Made by a program: the position numbers and the translations under genes. 7,129 nucleotides of DNA from NCBI GenBank assembly GCA_021839785.1, contig JAKCAB010000115.1:1-7129 (forward strand). The letters are read 5' to 3'. Every line of letters starts with the position of its first letter. The first letter of the stretch is position 1. Source of the stretch: a bacterium (GTDB lineage Bacteria > Verrucomicrobiota > Verrucomicrobiae > Limisphaerales > J093). The notes under the pieces were generated by a model. It did not search any database. It had not been told where the DNA came from and saw nothing but the letters and a program-made list of their open reading frames with translations. Below, in pieces: positions 1-6,101 of this stretch.

Positions 1-999
1 CACGCGGCCCGACATGACCGGTAGGAACGGCAGCAGGTCGTAACCGCGCCGGCGCTGGAATTCCTCGTGCATCCGCGCCGTCCAGTTCTGCGAACCGTTC
101 TCCCAACTGTCAATGTGCGTTGAAACCAGCGTTTTGCCCGCCGCGCGGCCCACGTCCTGAATCAGCGGTCCCATCATGCCGGCGAACTGCGCCTCGATGC
201 CTTGCGGGCTGAGCTTGTCGCACTCCAGGCCGCGGCCGGTGGCGGGCGCCGGGGCGTTTTGCGCGCCGGTGGAGGTGTGGCCGAGACGCATGACAGTCCA
301 TTTGCCGGCGGGCACGTGCCAGGAAAACCGGCCGTTCGCGTCCATCAGCGCGGTGAGGTTGGTGATGCTGGCGCGGTCAATCACCATTTCCGCCGGCAAC
401 GACGCTTCGCTGGGCGGAGCGCCGCCGCCGCGTTTGTAGGCCGCCTTGGCCTGGATGTTCTCCAGGCGGAAGCTGCCGGGCGTCAGAAACGCGAGCATCG
501 CGATGTCGCGGTAATAACCGGCCACGGTCGGCGGCGTTGGCAGCGTACCGGTGAACTCTTCCGGGCCTTCCAGGCCGGTTTCGCTCCACACGACTTTTTG
601 CATGGATTGCGCGGGCTGGATCCACGGACCGCCGCTGCCGTTCCAGCCGGCGTCGTCGTTCATGTTGACCTCCAGTCCGAGGCGGCGCGCCTCGTTGACG
701 GCGTGCCCGAACAGCTCCCGCCACGGTGTGCTCATGAACCCCACCGGTCCGACCGGCACGCCCTGGTCCACCTCCATGATCAGCACGCCGCCGATCCCCA
801 AGCGCCGCATCGCCTCCAGGTCCTTGGTGATGCCTTCGCGGGTGAGGTTGCCGTTGAGCCAGAACCAATAGACCCACGGGCGGGCCGCCGCCGGCGGAGC
901 CACGAAGTCACGAACGAGTTCAAATGACGGTTCGGCGCCCAGTGCTGCGCCCACGAGCATCGCGCCCGCCAGCCAGCCGCAAAGCCATCGTATATTCAT
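1..999 (-). CDS. Secreted GH106-type alpha-L-rhamnosidase, N-terminal part (C-terminus outside window)
   Basis: The frame is open without a stop from the ATG at 999 down to base 1, giving 333 residues; the rest lies beyond the left edge. Residues 1-22 form a signal peptide (MNIRWLCGWLAGAMLVGAALGA, likely cut after A22), so the enzyme is exported. The catalytic region begins early, as in GH106: PWVYWFWLNGNLTREG (about 41-56), GIGGVLIMEVDQG further on, EVNMNDDAGWNGSGGPWI (110-127), and STHIDSWENGSQNWT (293-307) followed by EFQRRRGYD. These blocks match what I know of GH106 enzymes, which remove alpha-L-rhamnose from plant or microbial polysaccharides. D297 and E300 are acidic candidates for active-site residues, but I cannot assign the catalytic pair. 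Family members are usually around 900-1100 aa, so about a third is seen. No Shine-Dalgarno is visible. It lies 127 bp downstream of the prepilin gene on the same strand and may be its cotranscribed partner. Family assignment is firm; rhamnose specificity is by family. Confidence 0.88.
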   Translation of the reverse strand, partial: MNIRWLCGWLAGAMLVGAALGAEPSFELVRDFVAPPAAARPWVYWFWLNGNLTREGITKDLEAMRRLGIGGVLIMEVDQGVPVGPVGFMSTPWRELFGHAVNEARRLGLEVNMNDDAGWNGSGGPWIQPAQSMQKVVWSETGLEGPEEFTGTLPTPPTVAGYYRDIAMLAFLTPGSFRLENIQAKAAYKRGGGAPPSEASLPAEMVIDRASITNLTALMDANGRFSWHVPAGKWTVMRLGHTSTGAQNAPAPATGRGLECDKLSPQGIEAQFAGMMGPLIQDVGRAAGKTLVSTHIDSWENGSQNWTARMHEEFQRRRGYDLLPFLPVMSGRV

Positions 1000-1031
1000 A
1001 GGGTTGATTTCGTCCAAGAGTTGCACTTTGT

Positions 1032-1060
1032 CGGCGTCGCCGTAAGGCTTTCGCCTCGGC
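1032..1060 (-). other. Hairpin with GAAA tetraloop upstream of the GH106 gene
   Basis: On the minus-strand transcript, bases 1060 to 1039 read GCCG-AGGC-GAAA-GCCU-UA-CGGC: an 8-bp stem with a two-base bulge and a GNRA tetraloop. The CGGC arm (1042-1039) can instead pair with the GCCG at 1035-1032 around a three-base loop, so two alternative hairpins share one arm. There is no U-tract after either one, so it is not a typical intrinsic terminator. It sits 40 bp before the GH106 start codon and could be a processing or stability element between cotranscribed genes. No function can be assigned. Confidence 0.35.
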
Positions 1061-1078
1061 CGGCATTTGTCAGTGACG

Positions 1079-1093
1079 TTTTTTTGGGGGGGG
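1079..1093. repeat. Homopolymer run T7G8 between prepilin and GH106 genes
   Basis: Seven T (1079-1085) run directly into eight G (1086-1093), read as C8A7 on the coding minus strand. It lies 34 bp past the prepilin stop codon and 80 bp before the GH106 start, in no gene. Runs of this kind are prone to polymerase slippage and also to sequencing or assembly length errors. Confidence 0.85.
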
Positions 1094-1126
1094 ACGAAGC
1101 CCGCTTGCGGCCCGCCGCCGCTGCGC

Positions 1127-1936
1127 TCACGGCGTGGTGATGCCAGGGATGACGAAGTAGCACATCCAGCTTCCGATGTTACCACCGCCTGCGCCCAAGG
1201 TGATCGTCTTGTTGTTCTGCCATTGGGCATGCCCGTCCTCGAAGAGAAAGTTCCCGCCCGCCGGCAAACCGCGATCCAGGAAATGCGCCGCGGTGCGAAC
1301 CTGGCGGCCGTTGTAATCGGTCGTCCACACCAGCCGCGAGTCCAGCATGTTGGTGGTCATCGGTCCCTGGCCCTGCAACTTGTCCATCAAGATCGGCGCC
1401 TGGCTGTAGGTGCCGCCCAGTTTGGTGCGGTAAAACCACTCGGCCGTGCCGCGCGCGAAGGTGGCGACGTCGGACTGCGACTTGTCTTTCTGCCGGCCCG
1501 GCAGGTAGAAGTACCCCAGCAATTGCGGCACCGTGTCCGAGGCGATGTTGTCGGCTTCGAAGGCGCGATGCCACTCGTCCGTGGGGCAGAACAGCACGTC
1601 GTTGGCGGCGCGGCGGGTCTTGGTGGTGCTGCGCTGGTTCGGGAGGAGGTAGTTTCTCCAAAAGTTGCTCATGCTCGGCATCATCCAGCTCAAGTGGTAC
1701 CCGCCGGTGTTGTCCGGGAAGCTTTCCTGGTAATCGCCGGCGTACATGGCGATGGCGATGCCCCACTGTTTGCAGTTGCTCGCGCAGAGCGTGCGTTTGG
1801 CCTTGGCCTTGGCCTGCGCCAACGCGGGCAGGAGCAACCCCGCGAGGATCGCGATGATGGCAATGACGACGAGCAGTTCGATCAAGGTAAAACCGGTTCC
1901 TCTCCGGACTGCGGTGGTGGGTTGGAAGCGTTTCAT
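1127..1936 (-). CDS. Type II/IV-like prepilin (pseudopilin) with H-x(n)-DG C-terminal motif
   Basis: A 269-aa pilin-like protein. The leader is short and basic ([15 protein letters not shown]), followed by the class III prepilin signal G15|FTLIE with the conserved Glu at mature position 5, then a hydrophobic helix (about residues 21-40) and a lysine/alanine stretch. The block [19 protein letters not shown] (51-69) and the late motif [19 protein letters not shown] (218-236) are hallmarks of the large prepilin-like family expanded in Verrucomicrobiota, Lentisphaerota and Planctomycetota. A prepilin peptidase should cut after G15, leaving the protein anchored by its helix in the inner membrane or built into a pseudopilus. 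An in-frame GTG lies one codon upstream at 1939, but the ATG at 1936 is preferred; no strong ribosome binding site decides it. The gene starts 66 bp after the LamG gene stops and is followed by GH106 on the same strand. The family is certain; the role is not, since such genes often sit next to secreted enzymes without a known task. Confidence 0.93.
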   Translation of the reverse strand: MKRFQPTTAVRRGTGFTLIELLVVIAIIAILAGLLLPALAQAKAKAKRTLCASNCKQWGIAIAMYAGDYQESFPDNTGGYHLSWMMPSMSNFWRNYLLPNQRSTTKTRRAANDVLFCPTDEWHRAFEADNIASDTVPQLLGYFYLPGRQKDKSQSDVATFARGTAEWFYRTKLGGTYSQAPILMDKLQGQGPMTTNMLDSRLVWTTDYNGRQVRTAAHFLDRGLPAGGNFLFEDGHAQWQNNKTITLGAGGGNIGSWMCYFVIPGITTP

Positions 1937-2002
1937 CACCGTTTTTTGTTGGCTGACTTGCGAATCAGGCTACCGGATGTCACCGGCAAAGTTAAGGGTG
2001 GT

Positions 2003-5000
2003 TTACTGTGACCGCAGGCGGAAAAACTGGGTGACGTCAGTCGCGTTGAAAAGGAGTTCATTGTTGGGGGGATTGGTGGCAATCGGCGTCCAAGCGCCGC
2101 TGGCAAGATTCGTCCGTCCTTCCAAGACGAAACCGCTGACTCCCGCCGGCCAGGAGACTTGGACCGTGCCAGTGCCAGTCTGGCTGATACTTAGGGTCGG
2201 TTGCGTGACGGTGGCTACCTGCACGAGAACGAGACCATAACGCCCAGTCAGATACGTGTTGACGGTCTGTATGTCCTCCGCGGAGAGCGCATGGTCATAG
2301 ATGAGGAGGTCGCCCAGATTTCCGGCGAACTGGGTGGCCAGGTCGTCGCGGGAACCGATCCGCAACGGGGTGCCCGCGTCCAGGGCACCGTATCCGAAGG
2401 AGCCGGTCCCGATCATTTGGCCATCGGAATAAAGCGTCGCCTGCGAGCCTCGCACGGTGAATCCGCCATACAAAAACTGGTTGGCCGCCAGGGGAGCCGC
2501 GCTAGCCACGCCGTCTTGGCCGTCGTTATTGCCGCGCAGGACCGTCATGGTGCCGCCCCGCGCAACGTAAAAGTTCCACGGGCGAGGCTGGCCGGCCGAG
2601 GTCTTGGTCCACACCGCGCGGTCGGTCGCAAAGTCGGCGAAGCGACCCGCGAAGAAGGAGGAAATCTCGGCTCCGAGCGTAAGGCTTGCCGAGGTGACAT
2701 CCAGATACCGGGTGGTCCCATCGAATTCCAACACCGGCTTGCCCGTCTGGGTGTCCACTCCGAGTCGCGGGGCCAGGGTGGAATCCGTTTGGGCGGCGGC
2801 GTTGCCCTGGCCGGATTGATCCGCCCAGGCGGCTACGGTCCCGTCGCCATTCGTGGTAACGCCGGTGTCGGCCTTGAGCCAGAGCACCAAGCCCGAGGTT
2901 GGCGGGGCCGTGACGGGGCTGGCACCGGTCACCGTCACCACGACCGGTGCCGAAGTGCCCACGGCGCCCTGGGCGCTGGTCGCCCGGGCTTGAAGGGTGA
3001 GGGGGCCCGGGGTCAAGACCTGGAGGAAAACCTGATAGGGCGGGGCCGTTGGGGAGGCGACCACGCTGCCGTTGGCGAGAAAGACCACGCTGCTAATCGG
3101 GCTGTCCGGGGAACTGGCCTGGGCAGCGACGCTGAGCAGCCCCGGCACGGCGGCCGTCGAGCCGTCGGTCGGGCTGGTGAGCGTGACCACGGGCGGCCGG
3201 TTGGCCAAGCGCACCAAGAGCAGGTTATATTTCGAGCTCAGATACCCGAGCACCTGACTGCGCTCGGTGTCGGACAGGGCGTGACCAAATACGAGCAATT
3301 CAGCGATGTCGCCTTTCATCTTGGTGAACAGGTCATCGCGGGTGCCGATCTTCAGGGGCGTGCCGCCATCGGCGAACGATGCGGTGATTTGGCCGCTGCC
3401 GTTGGCCGCGCCGTCCAAATAGTGGGTTGCGGTGGTTCCCGCCATTTCAAATCCGACGACGAGGTAGGCGCCGGCAACGAGGGGCCGGGTGCCGTCAACC
3501 GAGCCGGCGCTGCCCGCGCCGTTGCCACGAAAGAACCGGGGAATGCCGCTGCCGGGCAGGAGGTAGTGATCGACTGAGGCGGGCTGGTTGCCGAGGGTCT
3601 TGGCCCAGAGCGCCCGGTAGTTGTTGAAGTCATCATAGCGGACGACGGCATAGGAGGACAGGTCGCCGGCGAACTCGATGCTGGGCGCGTCGGCCGCTTC
3701 CAGATACTCGTCAACCCCGTTGAATCGGACGGCCGGTTTGCCGTTGATGGCATTGGGGACGAGCCGTGGCGAAGCGGCGACCTGCAGGGCGTTGTTGTTG
3801 TTGCCCGAATTATCGTCCCACGCGGCCACGGTGCTATCGCTGTTGGTGGTGACGCCCGCATCGGCTTGCAACCAGAGCCGGAGGTCGTTGGTCGCCGGCG
3901 CCTCCGAACCGGAGCCGGTCACCGTCAGGACGATCGGGGCCGAGGTGGTTTGAACGCCCCAGTTGTCTGTGGCTACAGCAGCGAGGGTGACACTGCCCGG
4001 GATCAGCAAGTCAATATTGACCTGGAACGGACTGTTGGTTACCGAAGTCAGAGGCCGTCCGTTGGCCAGCAAATCGACCCGCGTGACCGCGCCGTCGGAA
4101 TCCGACGCCGCCACAGCGAACGAAATGGTGGCGGGAGCCGCGATGGAGGCGCCGTTGGTGGGACTGGTGATGGCGACGACCGGCGGTTGGTCGGCGTTGA
4201 AGGCTTGGGCTAGGCCGTACTTGCTACACAAGTAGCTCGCCGTGTTGCTCCGGTCCGTGTCCGACAGGGCATGGTTGTAAATGAGGATTTCGGCGATGTC
4301 GCCCGCCATCTGGGTTCCGCCATCATCACGGCTGCCAATGCGCAGGGTCTCGCCGGCGCTCGCCGGGGTGTTGGTGATCGTGCCGGTGCCATTGGCCGCA
4401 AAGCCGAGGTAATGCGCAAGGGTCGTGCCGCCGGCCGTCAAGCCGACGGTGGCAAACTGGCCGGCCGGTGCCGGGTGAATTCCAGCCACCGGCCCGCCAT
4501 ACGCGGTGCCGTCCCCGCGGAAGGCGTTGGGCACCCCGCCCCCCGGCGAGAACCACCAGTCGAGCGGGGCAGCCACCCCACCGGAGGATTTGGTCCAGAG
4601 CACACGGTAGGAGGCGAAGTCGGTGAACCGCGCCACGACGAAGGTGGAAAAGTCGCCGGCCGTGAAGGCGGTGCCGGCGTCAGGCACCTCGAGGAATTGG
4701 TTCGCGCTGAACTGATTGGTACCGAAGCGCAGCGCAGGCTGTGCGTTCACCACACTGGGCACCAGCAACGGCGCCACCGTCGGATCGCTTTGTGCGGCGT
4801 CATTGCCCTTGCCGGATTGATCGGCCCAACGGGTCACCAACCCGTTGCTATTGGTCACCACGCCGGCATTCGCGCGCAACCATACGCTCAGTCCGCCGGC
4901 CACGGGCGTCGTCAGCGCGGCGCCGGTCACGGTGATGGACACCGGAGCGGAAGTGGCCATGAGACCGTTGGTGGACGCCGCCACGACCGCCAAGGTCAGG

Positions 5001-5968
5001 ACTCCTGGATTCAGCGACCCCAGCTCGGTCTGATACGGGCTCTGGGTCGCACTGGAAAACAGGATCCCGTTGACCAGCAAGTCCACGCGCGCCACAGCGC
5101 CGGTGGGAGAGGCATTGATGCTGACCGGGACGACGCTGGACACGGCGACCGTGGTTCCGTTCGTGGGCAAGGCGATGCTGACGACGGGCGGACGCTTGAA
5201 GTTCAACGCGTACTCGGCATGGAGGTAGGCAATGACAGCGTTGCGGTCGGCGTCCGACAGCGCCGGTTGGTAAATCAGCACCTCGGCCACGTCTCCCTTG
5301 AGTTGCGTGACCAAGTCGTCCCGCGACCCAATCCGCAGCGGCGTCCCGCCGTTGGCGGGGGTGATGGTGTAAGTGAACTGCCCGTTGCTGAGGTCATCCA
5401 GGTACTGGTCGAGCACCCCACCGCCCCAGGTGAAGCCCAGGACATTATAGACGCCGACGGAGGGCGCCGTCGTGGCGGTGAAGCCGGCGAAGGCGGTCCC
5501 GTCGCCCAGCCAGAAATAGGTCTGTCCGGCGGAGGCGCTTTGATTATTCCACCAATCGAACGGGGCCGGTTTGTTACCCAGCGTCTTGGCGAGGACGCAC
5601 CGGTACGTGCTCAAATCGGCGTAACGCGCCACCGTGAGGATGGTCACGTCGTCCGTCAAGCCAGCGATGCTTGCCGAGTCCGCGACGTCCAAGAATCGGG
5701 TGGTGTCGCCCGGAAAAGTTACCACGGCGTGACCGTTGAGCACCCCTGGGACCAGCGACGGGGCTTTGGTGGGGTCCGGCTGAACGGCATTATTGCCTTG
5801 TCCAGACTGGTCCGCCCAGGCGCTCACCAGCCCGGCGGCATTGGTGGTGACGCCAGCATCGGCCTTCAGCCAGAGCTGCAGGCCGTGGGTGACCGGCAAG
5901 GACTGGGCCGCGCCGGTGAAACAAGCCCCAATGAGGGCAACCGCCAGCACACAGGGCGACGAACGCAT
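2003..5968 (-). CDS. Large secreted LamG/Ig-like multidomain protein
   Basis: A 1321-aa exported protein. The start is placed at the ATG at 5968, because a signal peptide begins there (MRSSPCVLAVALIGACFTGA, likely cut near residues 21-23). The open frame runs 45 codons further upstream, but that part is polar, non-secretory and lies in the promoter region. Four LamG (concanavalin A-like) modules start at residues 29, 359, 695 and 1026, each opening with a variant of GLQLWLKADAGVTTN and closing with LRIGSRDD...GDIAEILIY.HALSD..R...YL..KYGL. Three Ig-like modules (about 259-349, 595-685, 925-1015; PPVV.I.SPTNG ... RVDLLANG ... SAPV.VTVTG) link them, and a short beta-rich tail (1256-1321) ends the protein. 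LamG folds commonly bind glycans, often with calcium, so an adhesin or polysaccharide-contact role is plausible but inferred. No catalytic domain is recognised. An IGAC lipobox-like tetrad at residues 13-16 means a lipoprotein is possible. It is the first gene of the minus-strand group, divergent from the AraC-type regulator. Confidence 0.9.
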   Translation of the reverse strand: MRSSPCVLAVALIGACFTGAAQSLPVTHGLQLWLKADAGVTTNAAGLVSAWADQSGQGNNAVQPDPTKAPSLVPGVLNGHAVVTFPGDTTRFLDVADSASIAGLTDDVTILTVARYADLSTYRCVLAKTLGNKPAPFDWWNNQSASAGQTYFWLGDGTAFAGFTATTAPSVGVYNVLGFTWGGGVLDQYLDDLSNGQFTYTITPANGGTPLRIGSRDDLVTQLKGDVAEVLIYQPALSDADRNAVIAYLHAEYALNFKRPPVVSIALPTNGTTVAVSSVVPVSINASPTGAVARVDLLVNGILFSSATQSPYQTELGSLNPGVLTLAVVAASTNGLMATSAPVSITVTGAALTTPVAGGLSVWLRANAGVVTNSNGLVTRWADQSGKGNDAAQSDPTVAPLLVPSVVNAQPALRFGTNQFSANQFLEVPDAGTAFTAGDFSTFVVARFTDFASYRVLWTKSSGGVAAPLDWWFSPGGGVPNAFRGDGTAYGGPVAGIHPAPAGQFATVGLTAGGTTLAHYLGFAANGTGTITNTPASAGETLRIGSRDDGGTQMAGDIAEILIYNHALSDTDRSNTASYLCSKYGLAQAFNADQPPVVAITSPTNGASIAAPATISFAVAASDSDGAVTRVDLLANGRPLTSVTNSPFQVNIDLLIPGSVTLAAVATDNWGVQTTSAPIVLTVTGSGSEAPATNDLRLWLQADAGVTTNSDSTVAAWDDNSGNNNNALQVAASPRLVPNAINGKPAVRFNGVDEYLEAADAPSIEFAGDLSSYAVVRYDDFNNYRALWAKTLGNQPASVDHYLLPGSGIPRFFRGNGAGSAGSVDGTRPLVAGAYLVVGFEMAGTTATHYLDGAANGSGQITASFADGGTPLKIGTRDDLFTKMKGDIAELLVFGHALSDTERSQVLGYLSSKYNLLLVRLANRPPVVTLTSPTDGSTAAVPGLLSVAAQASSPDSPISSVVFLANGSVVASPTAPPYQVFLQVLTPGPLTLQARATSAQGAVGTSAPVVVTVTGASPVTAPPTSGLVLWLKADTGVTTNGDGTVAAWADQSGQGNAAAQTDSTLAPRLGVDTQTGKPVLEFDGTTRYLDVTSASLTLGAEISSFFAGRFADFATDRAVWTKTSAGQPRPWNFYVARGGTMTVLRGNNDGQDGVASAAPLAANQFLYGGFTVRGSQATLYSDGQMIGTGSFGYGALDAGTPLRIGSRDDLATQFAGNLGDLLIYDHALSAEDIQTVNTYLTGRYGLVLVQVATVTQPTLSISQTGTGTVQVSWPAGVSGFVLEGRTNLASGAWTPIATNPPNNELLFNATDVTQFFRLRSQ
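2006..2203 (-). other. C-terminal domain of the LamG protein (NL..W..FFRL type)
   Basis: Residues 1256-1321 of the LamG protein form a short beta-sandwich-like tail: QPTLSISQTGTGTVQVSWP, then FVLEGRTNLASGAWTPIATN, then NATDVTQFFRLRSQ at the end. From memory, this pattern (a sentence-like VSWP, L.G.TNL..GAW, final FFRL) recurs at the C-termini of many exported Verrucomicrobiota proteins of unrelated function. That makes a general role in secretion, sorting or surface attachment possible. The sequence shows no LPXTG, PEP-CTERM-like helix or type IX sorting domain. Confidence 0.55.
2219..5884 (-). repeat. Four-copy LamG module array with Ig-like linkers, period about 330 codons
   Basis: LamG copies lie at 5201-5884, 4199-4894, 3206-3886 and 2219-2893; Ig-like copies at 4922-5194, 3914-4186 and 2924-3196. 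Start-to-start spacing is 330, 336 and 331 codons, so the duplication unit is LamG plus Ig of near-constant length. The copies match clearly at protein level (W.ADAGVTTN, WADQSG.GN, LVP...NG.P...F, IGSRDD, GDIAE, ALSD) but show no long identical DNA stretches, which points to old duplications under selection. The third copy has WDDNSGNNNN in place of WADQSG. The fourth copy is the most divergent in its middle and lacks a following Ig module. Confidence 0.88.
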
Positions 5969-5990
5969 ATTGGTTGGCTTCACGCTTGTA

Positions 5991-6020
5991 AATATGCGGC
6001 AGCGGTCCACCAACAAACAA
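5991..6020 (-). promoter_or_regulatory. Weak candidate promoter for the LamG gene
   Basis: On the minus strand, TTGTTT (6020-6015) and CATATT (5996-5991) are 18 bp apart and lie 23 bp before the ATG at 5968. Matches to the sigma-70 consensus are only 3/6 and 4/6, so this would be a weak promoter needing an activator. The -35-like box touches the first operator-like repeat by two bases. No Shine-Dalgarno precedes the ATG (the sequence is AAGCCAACCAAT). Low confidence. Confidence 0.25.
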
Positions 6021-6055
6021 TGCACAAAATGCCAATTCAAATGCACTTTTTGACA
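6019..6055. promoter_or_regulatory. Tandem direct repeats, probable AraC-family operator
   Basis: Two 16-bp copies, AATGCACAAAATGCCA (6019-6034) and AATGCACTTTTTGACA (6040-6055), share AATGCAC-n4-TG-n-CA, with 11 of 16 bases identical. They are direct repeats exactly 21 bp apart, two helical turns, as expected for the two half-sites of an AraC/XylS-type dimer. The split form resembles the XylS box TGCA-n6-GGnTA, which also occurs as direct repeats 21 bp apart next to a -35 box. The second copy ends with the TTGACA of the regulator's candidate promoter. It lies in the 133-bp gap between two divergent genes, one of which encodes an AraC-family protein. Binding by that protein is inferred. Confidence 0.6.
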
Positions 6056-6078
6056 CACCACCTCCCTTCGCTTACTTT
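6050..6078 (+). promoter_or_regulatory. Candidate sigma-70 promoter of the AraC-family gene
   Basis: A perfect TTGACA (6050-6055) is followed after 17 bp by TACTTT (6073-6078), which keeps the TA...T core of the -10 box. Transcription would start near 6085, leaving a leader of only about 17 nt before the ATG at 6102. No Shine-Dalgarno fits in that leader. The -35 box is inside the second operator-like repeat, so a regulator bound there would either block or directly activate this promoter, implying autoregulation. Confidence 0.5.
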
Positions 6079-6101
6079 CTGCCCGATGCGCATCATCCGC
6101 C

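Noticed and set aside
202..927. Plus-strand open frame (241 codons) over the GH106 region
   Set aside because: The minus-strand frame here is continuously open with a signal peptide and several GH106 motifs, so the plus-strand frame is an artefact.
1045..1073. CTGACA (1073-1068, minus strand) as a -35 box for a separate GH106 promoter
   Set aside because: No acceptable -10 hexamer occurs at 15-20 bp spacing; the region is occupied by the GC-rich hairpin.
1937..2002. Terminator between the LamG and prepilin genes
   Set aside because: Only 4-bp inverted matches (CCGG...CCGG, CTGA...TCAG) are present, with no stable stem followed by a T-run.
1067..2011. Plus-strand open frame (314 codons) antisense to the prepilin gene
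   Set aside because: It has no domain-like content, while the opposite strand encodes a textbook prepilin leader and H-x(n)-DG motif.
2201..3577. Plus-strand open frame (458 codons) antisense to the LamG gene
   Set aside because: Low-complexity Gly/Arg-rich translation with no family features; a shadow of the coding strand.
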